A DNA stretch of 64,000 bases, from contig JAXDDX010000188.1 of NCBI GenBank assembly GCA_034670405.1, positions 62,001 through 126,000 of the forward strand. The letters are read 5' to 3'. This DNA is from Hoplostethus atlanticus (taxonomy: Eukaryota; Chordata; Actinopteri; Trachichthyiformes; Trachichthyidae). Under the pieces are notes generated by a model. The model was given only the letters and a program-made list of their open reading frames with translations, did not search any database and was not told the DNA's origin. Positions 62,601 through 64,000 of this stretch are shown piece by piece (positions within the stretch are counted from its first letter, which is position 1; each line of letters begins with the position of its first letter). The position numbers were made by a program, and so were the translations under genes.

Positions 62601-63313
62601 TCACCAAGGGTAGAGACATCGTCACCAAGGGTACAAACGTCACCAAGGGTAGCAACATCTTCACCCTGGGTAGAAACATCATCAGTGCGGGTAGGAACAT
62701 CGCCACCAAGGGTAGAGACATCATCACCCTGGGCTGAAAAATCATCAACGCGGGTAGAAATGTAATCACCAACGGTAGAAACATCGTCACCAACGGTTGA
62801 AACATCGTCACCAAGGGTAGAAACATCGTCACCAAGGGTAGAAACATCGTCACCAAGGGTAGAAAGGTCACCAAGGGTAGAAACATCGTCACCAAGGGTA
62901 GAAACATCATCAACATGGGTAGAAACGCCGCCACCAAGGGTAGAATTTTAATTCTAATTTTAATTCTTAACCTGCAAAGTTGTGAAACAGGTCATTGCCC
63001 CCCATTATCTCACAAACCCTGGTCTAGAGAGATATTTTATATGTTCCACTTGTCACTTGAAATTATGATGTGCTGTATATCTAAATTTATGACTTGTACC
63101 ACAACTTTTGCCATTCATAGTTAATCATGATCTACTGGCCCTTGCCTTCACAATTAACTCTCCTCTTTGTGTTTTTTTTCTTATTGTGTTTTGCCCTTGC
63201 AGAGAAACCTAACAGAGTATTTTGTAGCAGTAGATGTCAATAACATGCTCCATCTGTACGCTAGTATGCTTTATGAACGTCGAATCCTCATCTGCTGTAG
63301 CAAACTAAGCACT
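42776..63313 (+). CDS. dennd1a: DENN domain-containing protein 1A (connecdenn 1), 5' part
   Basis: DENND1A is a guanine-nucleotide exchange factor for Rab35 on clathrin-coated vesicles and early endosomes. Nine exons join in frame: 42776-42792, 50599-50663, 51702-51745, 58353-58402, 59134-59253, 60365-60434, 61325-61405, 61583-61636 and 63203-63313, giving 204 codons. The start MGSRIK, the uDENN region (about 14-125: [53 protein letters not shown]), [20 protein letters not shown] and the beginning of cDENN ([20 protein letters not shown]) fit DENND1A better than 1B or 1C. The rest of cDENN, dDENN and the C-terminal clathrin/AP-2 motifs lie beyond the window. The gene body carries many intronic repeats. 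Confidence 0.94.
42931..44045. other. dennd1a intron 1, left part
   Basis: No recognised element. The 91-codon frame at 43027-43302 shows no family resemblance. Confidence 0.45.
44046..45496. mobile_element. Possible degenerate DNA transposon
   Basis: The left side has GGGGCTGGGTGATCAAG and the right side TTATTGCCCAGCCCTA, i.e. weak inverted ends of the TAGGGCTGGGCAATA type seen in hAT-like repeats. Inside is a short local palindrome (AGTTTATTCAAACTTCGGAG then TTTGAATGAACTTG). No matching target duplication was found, so the call is tentative. Confidence 0.35.
45910..45951. repeat. Interleaved inverted repeats (pseudoknot-like)
   Basis: GGAATGGG (45910-45917), ACAACAATGCTT (45918-45929), CCCATTCC (45932-45939) and AAGCATTGTTGT (45940-45951) form an a-b-a'-b' order with perfect complementarity in both pairs (8 and 12 bases). 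Confidence 0.8.
46015..46375 (+). repeat. Dispersed repeat B, copy 3
   Basis: It aligns in order with 33040-33400, including GATAGCCACCATGGCTGAAC, GTGCCACCTACAGAAAC, CAACAGAAAATCCAAGG and GTGCAAAAAGACCACAG. The ATG at 46229 opens a 32-codon frame beginning [17 protein letters not shown]. Confidence 0.7.
46971..47168. mobile_element. Tc1/mariner-type MITE
   Basis: The ends are perfect inverted repeats, CAGTACTGTGCAAAAGTCT at the left and AGACTTTTGCACAGTACTG at the right, flanked by TA on both sides (46969-46970 and 47169-47170). At 198 bases it has no coding capacity. TA target and terminal sequence are typical of Tc1/mariner non-autonomous elements. Confidence 0.9.
47171..50598. other. dennd1a intron 1, right part
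   Basis: No recognised exon or complete element. Frames at 47318-47569, 47899-48225 and 50385-50729 lack family resemblance. A/C-rich homopolymers occur at 49501-49523. Confidence 0.45.
50599..50663 (+). CDS. dennd1a: dennd1a exon 2 ([13 protein letters not shown])
   Basis: Acceptor ctgtttcag, donor gtaagc. It completes Lys6 and encodes [19 protein letters not shown] then GT, plus one base. Confidence 0.92.
51702..51745 (+). CDS. dennd1a: dennd1a exon 3 (QFPEDYVDQ)
   Basis: Acceptor atttacag; encodes [15 protein letters not shown], aligned with the human QFPEDYSDQ. The donor reads CAG|GTTCGA, a weak site with T at +3 and no AAG or GAG pattern. Confidence 0.85.
51789..51812. repeat. Poly-C run of 24 bases
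   Basis: An uninterrupted run of C just 43 bases after exon 3 of dennd1a. Confidence 0.9.
52289..53572 (-). mobile_element. hAT transposon copy with perfect 8-bp target duplication
   Basis: The element starts TAGGGGTGGGCGGTATGGCC and ends ACCGTTATACCGCCCACCCC-TA, inverted termini of about 16-20 bases. GGCTGCAG is duplicated immediately outside both ends (52281-52288 and 53573-53580), the 8-bp signature of hAT elements. It is 1284 bases long with an internally deleted transposase on the minus strand, so non-autonomous. It sits in dennd1a intron 3. Confidence 0.92.
52800..53315 (-). pseudogene. BED-finger hAT transposase remnant
   Basis: In the minus-strand frames one can read [15 protein letters not shown] sequence, then [13 protein letters not shown] and [15 protein letters not shown] (a BED zinc finger, C-x2-C ... 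H-x4-H), then [20 protein letters not shown]. After a frame change come RWKDI and [20 protein letters not shown]. The order matches ZBED-type hAT transposases, but the catalytic core and dimerisation domain are missing and frames are broken. Confidence 0.65.
53775..54050. mobile_element. Possible DNA transposon fragment
   Basis: ATGCTGCATGATTATGGCAAAAATGA is close to the common fish end TAGGGCTGCACGATTATGGC, followed by AT-rich sequence with GATAATTATTTC. No opposite end was found. Confidence 0.35.
54051..55560. other. dennd1a intron 3, no confident element
   Basis: The 55145-55380 stretch (TATGTTTATACTGCAGCTGA, CACAAATCTGATT, TCAATGTGAACAGCAAA) has the look of a dispersed repeat, but I cannot assign it. 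The remainder is unremarkable. Confidence 0.35.
55587..55840. repeat. 16-bp minisatellite, left arm
   Basis: About 15 tandem copies of TATGTTCCCAGGGCTC with variants GGGCCC and GAGTTC. It begins with ATTAATGGGGG just before the first copy. Because 16 is not a multiple of three and the unit has no stop, all three plus-strand frames stay open and encode the same cyclic 16-residue peptide. Confidence 0.92.
56081..57240 (+). mobile_element. Decayed Tc1-like transposon
   Basis: Ends are inverted: CACCGATCAGCCACAACATT then AAAACCAC at the left, and GTGGTTTTAATGTTATGGCT then GATTGGTG at the right, followed by TA. At about 1.15 kb it is near full length for a fish Tc1 element. It lies between the two arms of the 16-bp minisatellite inside dennd1a intron 3. 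Confidence 0.88.
56228..57195 (+). pseudogene. Tc1 transposase pseudogene
   Basis: Frames interrupted by stops and shifts carry [20 protein letters not shown] and [13 protein letters not shown] (the paired-like DNA-binding part), [15 protein letters not shown], and [20 protein letters not shown]. The last holds the second Asp of the DDE triad in the QDNAPCH motif. It cannot make an active protein. Confidence 0.8.
57340..57425. repeat. 16-bp minisatellite, right arm (inverted)
   Basis: CCTGGGAACATAGGTCCCTG, then GGAACATAGATACGC and TCCCCATTAATG, is the reverse complement of the left arm including its outer ATTAATGGGG. Only about four copies are present. Confidence 0.85.
57960..58135. repeat. 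Dispersed repeat A, copy 3
   Basis: GTGTAGCATTTTTGAACATC, TGTCAAATTATTTTGACACC, TTGGTATAATTACC, GAAATGAGA and GTGGTGTTGTTAATGCTAGTG align with 11630-11750 and 38310-38430. Confidence 0.65.
58353..58402 (+). CDS. dennd1a: dennd1a exon 4 (RFCFPFSMD)
   Basis: Acceptor ctcccacag, donor gtacaa. It encodes [16 protein letters not shown] and two bases of Ser, after a 6.6-kb intron full of transposons. Confidence 0.9.
59134..59253 (+). CDS. dennd1a: dennd1a exon 5 (uDENN core)
   Basis: Acceptor actctccag, donor gtgagt. It encodes [32 protein letters not shown] and CYCIL, the most conserved part of uDENN. Confidence 0.95.
59596..59671. repeat. (GT)38 microsatellite
   Basis: A perfect 76-base dinucleotide run in dennd1a intron 5. 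Probably highly polymorphic. Confidence 0.96.
60365..60434 (+). CDS. dennd1a: dennd1a exon 6 ([19 protein letters not shown])
   Basis: Acceptor tcttccag, donor gtcagt. It encodes [19 protein letters not shown] then IKGQ. Confidence 0.95.
60627..60673. repeat. Two overlapping perfect hairpins
   Basis: ACCAAGGTTATG-ACAA-CATAACCTTGGT (60627-60654) shares its last bases with GGTAGCCAC-TTCT-GTGGCTACC (60652-60673). Both stems are perfect (12 and 9 bases), with four-base loops. Confidence 0.75.
61325..61405 (+). CDS. dennd1a: dennd1a exon 7 ([21 protein letters not shown])
   Basis: Acceptor atgtttcag, donor gtaagt; exactly 27 codons from [12 protein letters not shown] to PVHLSV. It corresponds to the human segment with PIPDPGVSVHLSV. 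Confidence 0.94.
61583..61636 (+). CDS. dennd1a: dennd1a exon 8 ([18 protein letters not shown])
   Basis: Acceptor cttctacag, donor gtaagt; 18 codons, phase 0 at both ends, linking uDENN to cDENN. Confidence 0.95.
61637..63202. other. dennd1a intron 8 with a 21-bp minisatellite
   Basis: Apart from the minisatellite at 62385-62945, no element is recognised. Confidence 0.5.
62385..62945. repeat. 21-bp minisatellite open on both strands
   Basis: About 26 imperfect copies of a 21-base unit close to ATCGTCACCAAGGGTAGAAAC, with variants (ATCATCAACGCGGGTAGGAAC, ATCTTCACCCTGGGTAGAAAC). In frame it reads GRNIVTK-like heptads on the plus strand and MFLPLVT-like heptads on the minus strand, so long ORFs appear on both strands (129 and 207 codons). 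No splice or promoter context supports coding. Confidence 0.92.
63203..63313 (+). CDS. dennd1a: dennd1a exon 9 (start of cDENN)
   Basis: Acceptor ttgcag, donor gtaagt; 37 codons from [14 protein letters not shown] through [12 protein letters not shown] to CCSKLST. The 687 bases after it hold no further exon. Confidence 0.95.
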
Positions 63314-64000
63314 GTAAGTAGAATCCACTTCCTGTTTCTCGTCTCTTCTACACCTCTTTTTGTCCATCATCCTCTCTCCTCCCACCCTTTCAATAACTAT
63401 AAGGCCTCTTTCTTAGGATACACAATTTACAGAAATTGGGGCTTGTGGAGTTCTCTGCTCTCAGTTTTTACCTCTATTGTAAGAATGTGTAATTCATAGA
63501 TGCTTTGTTAATGATATCATACGGTGCTTTCTTTTTTTGGCCAGTGGTTAGAAAAATGTTTGCTTTCCTCAATTTCTCATTTTGGGCCTTTGACACTAGA
63601 AATGCCAATGGATTTGGGGGGTCTAACAGAAGACCAACAAGCTTTGAAGTGAAGGGGAGTTGTATAATTATAACTTGTTTCCTTGCATGATTTAGAAATT
63701 TAACAGCACTCGTTTCTACAGAAGTTGGGTCTAGGAAAAGTCACACAGGGACATTTTGAAAGCTGAGAGATTTCAATTCTAAAATTGAAAGCAGCAGTGA
63801 GTTTACTATGACTCCTTGGCCTCTAGTGTTAAAGTTAATATTTCTCTTCTGATATTTCTCTTTCTCTACACCCTACAACCAGGATATGAATCACTGAAAG
63901 TAAAACCCAGCATTGGTAGTTTTATTCATGTAAAAAACAGTCTTGCTAGCCAATGCTGGGGAGGAAAAGACCACTGACAGCAGTTCCCTTGGGGGTTTCC
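63314..64000. other. dennd1a intron 9, start
   Basis: No further exon is recognised before the window edge. The next expected exon (LTACIHGSAA-type sequence) is not present. Confidence 0.6.

Noticed and set aside
62314..62937. 207-codon minus-strand ORF of hydrophobic heptads
   Set aside because: It is the reverse frame of a 21-bp tandem array inside a dennd1a intron, with a counterpart ORF on the other strand; no gene-like context.

Overview
The window is vertebrate nuclear DNA, almost certainly from a ray-finned (teleost) fish. It has short GT-AG exons separated by kilobase introns, many (CA)n tracts, and typical fish repeats: an L2-type LINE, a tRNA-derived SINE sharing the L2 tail, Tc1/mariner, hAT and TTAA-flanked DNA transposons. 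Three protein-coding genes are recognised by joining spliced exons, and nearly all long single-frame ORFs are shadows or repeat-derived.

Layout: (1) 1-5.4 kb, plus strand: the last six coding exons of psmb7, the proteasome beta-2 (trypsin-like) subunit; its propeptide and catalytic threonine lie upstream of the window. (2) 7.1-15.2 kb, minus strand: the complete coding region of nek6, a NIMA-related mitotic kinase, in nine coding exons (309 codons), tail-to-tail with psmb7. A CpG-rich block near 31.5-32.1 kb with a perfect minus-strand splice donor is proposed as its distal non-coding first exon and promoter, which would make intron 1 about 16.6 kb. (3) 32-42.5 kb: gene-free DNA with a fold-back element and a 5'-truncated L2 LINE. 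(4) 42.5-64 kb, plus strand: the first nine coding exons of dennd1a, a clathrin-linked Rab35 exchange factor, starting in a CpG-rich promoter; the gene runs off the right edge.

The order psmb7 - nek6 - dennd1a and the relative strands match the human PSMB7-NEK6-LHX2-DENND1A block, except that no LHX2 homeobox/LIM exon is visible between nek6 and dennd1a. This suggests loss or relocation of lhx2, or one of the two paralogous regions left by the teleost genome duplication.

The non-coding part is the richer hunting ground. It holds three TTAA-flanked elements (one with a decayed THAP zinc finger, Kolobok-like; two long fold-backs), an hAT element with a perfect 8-bp target duplication and a BED-finger transposase remnant, a mariner MITE with TA ends, a decayed Tc1 copy inside an inverted frame made of a 16-bp minisatellite, two 21-bp minisatellites (one open on both strands inside dennd1a), a dispersed repeat carrying a Kozak-like ATG, and several local palindromes. 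No prokaryote-type system, CRISPR array or clearly new multi-gene system was found. All calls are from reading the sequence and remembered family sequences; no database search was run.
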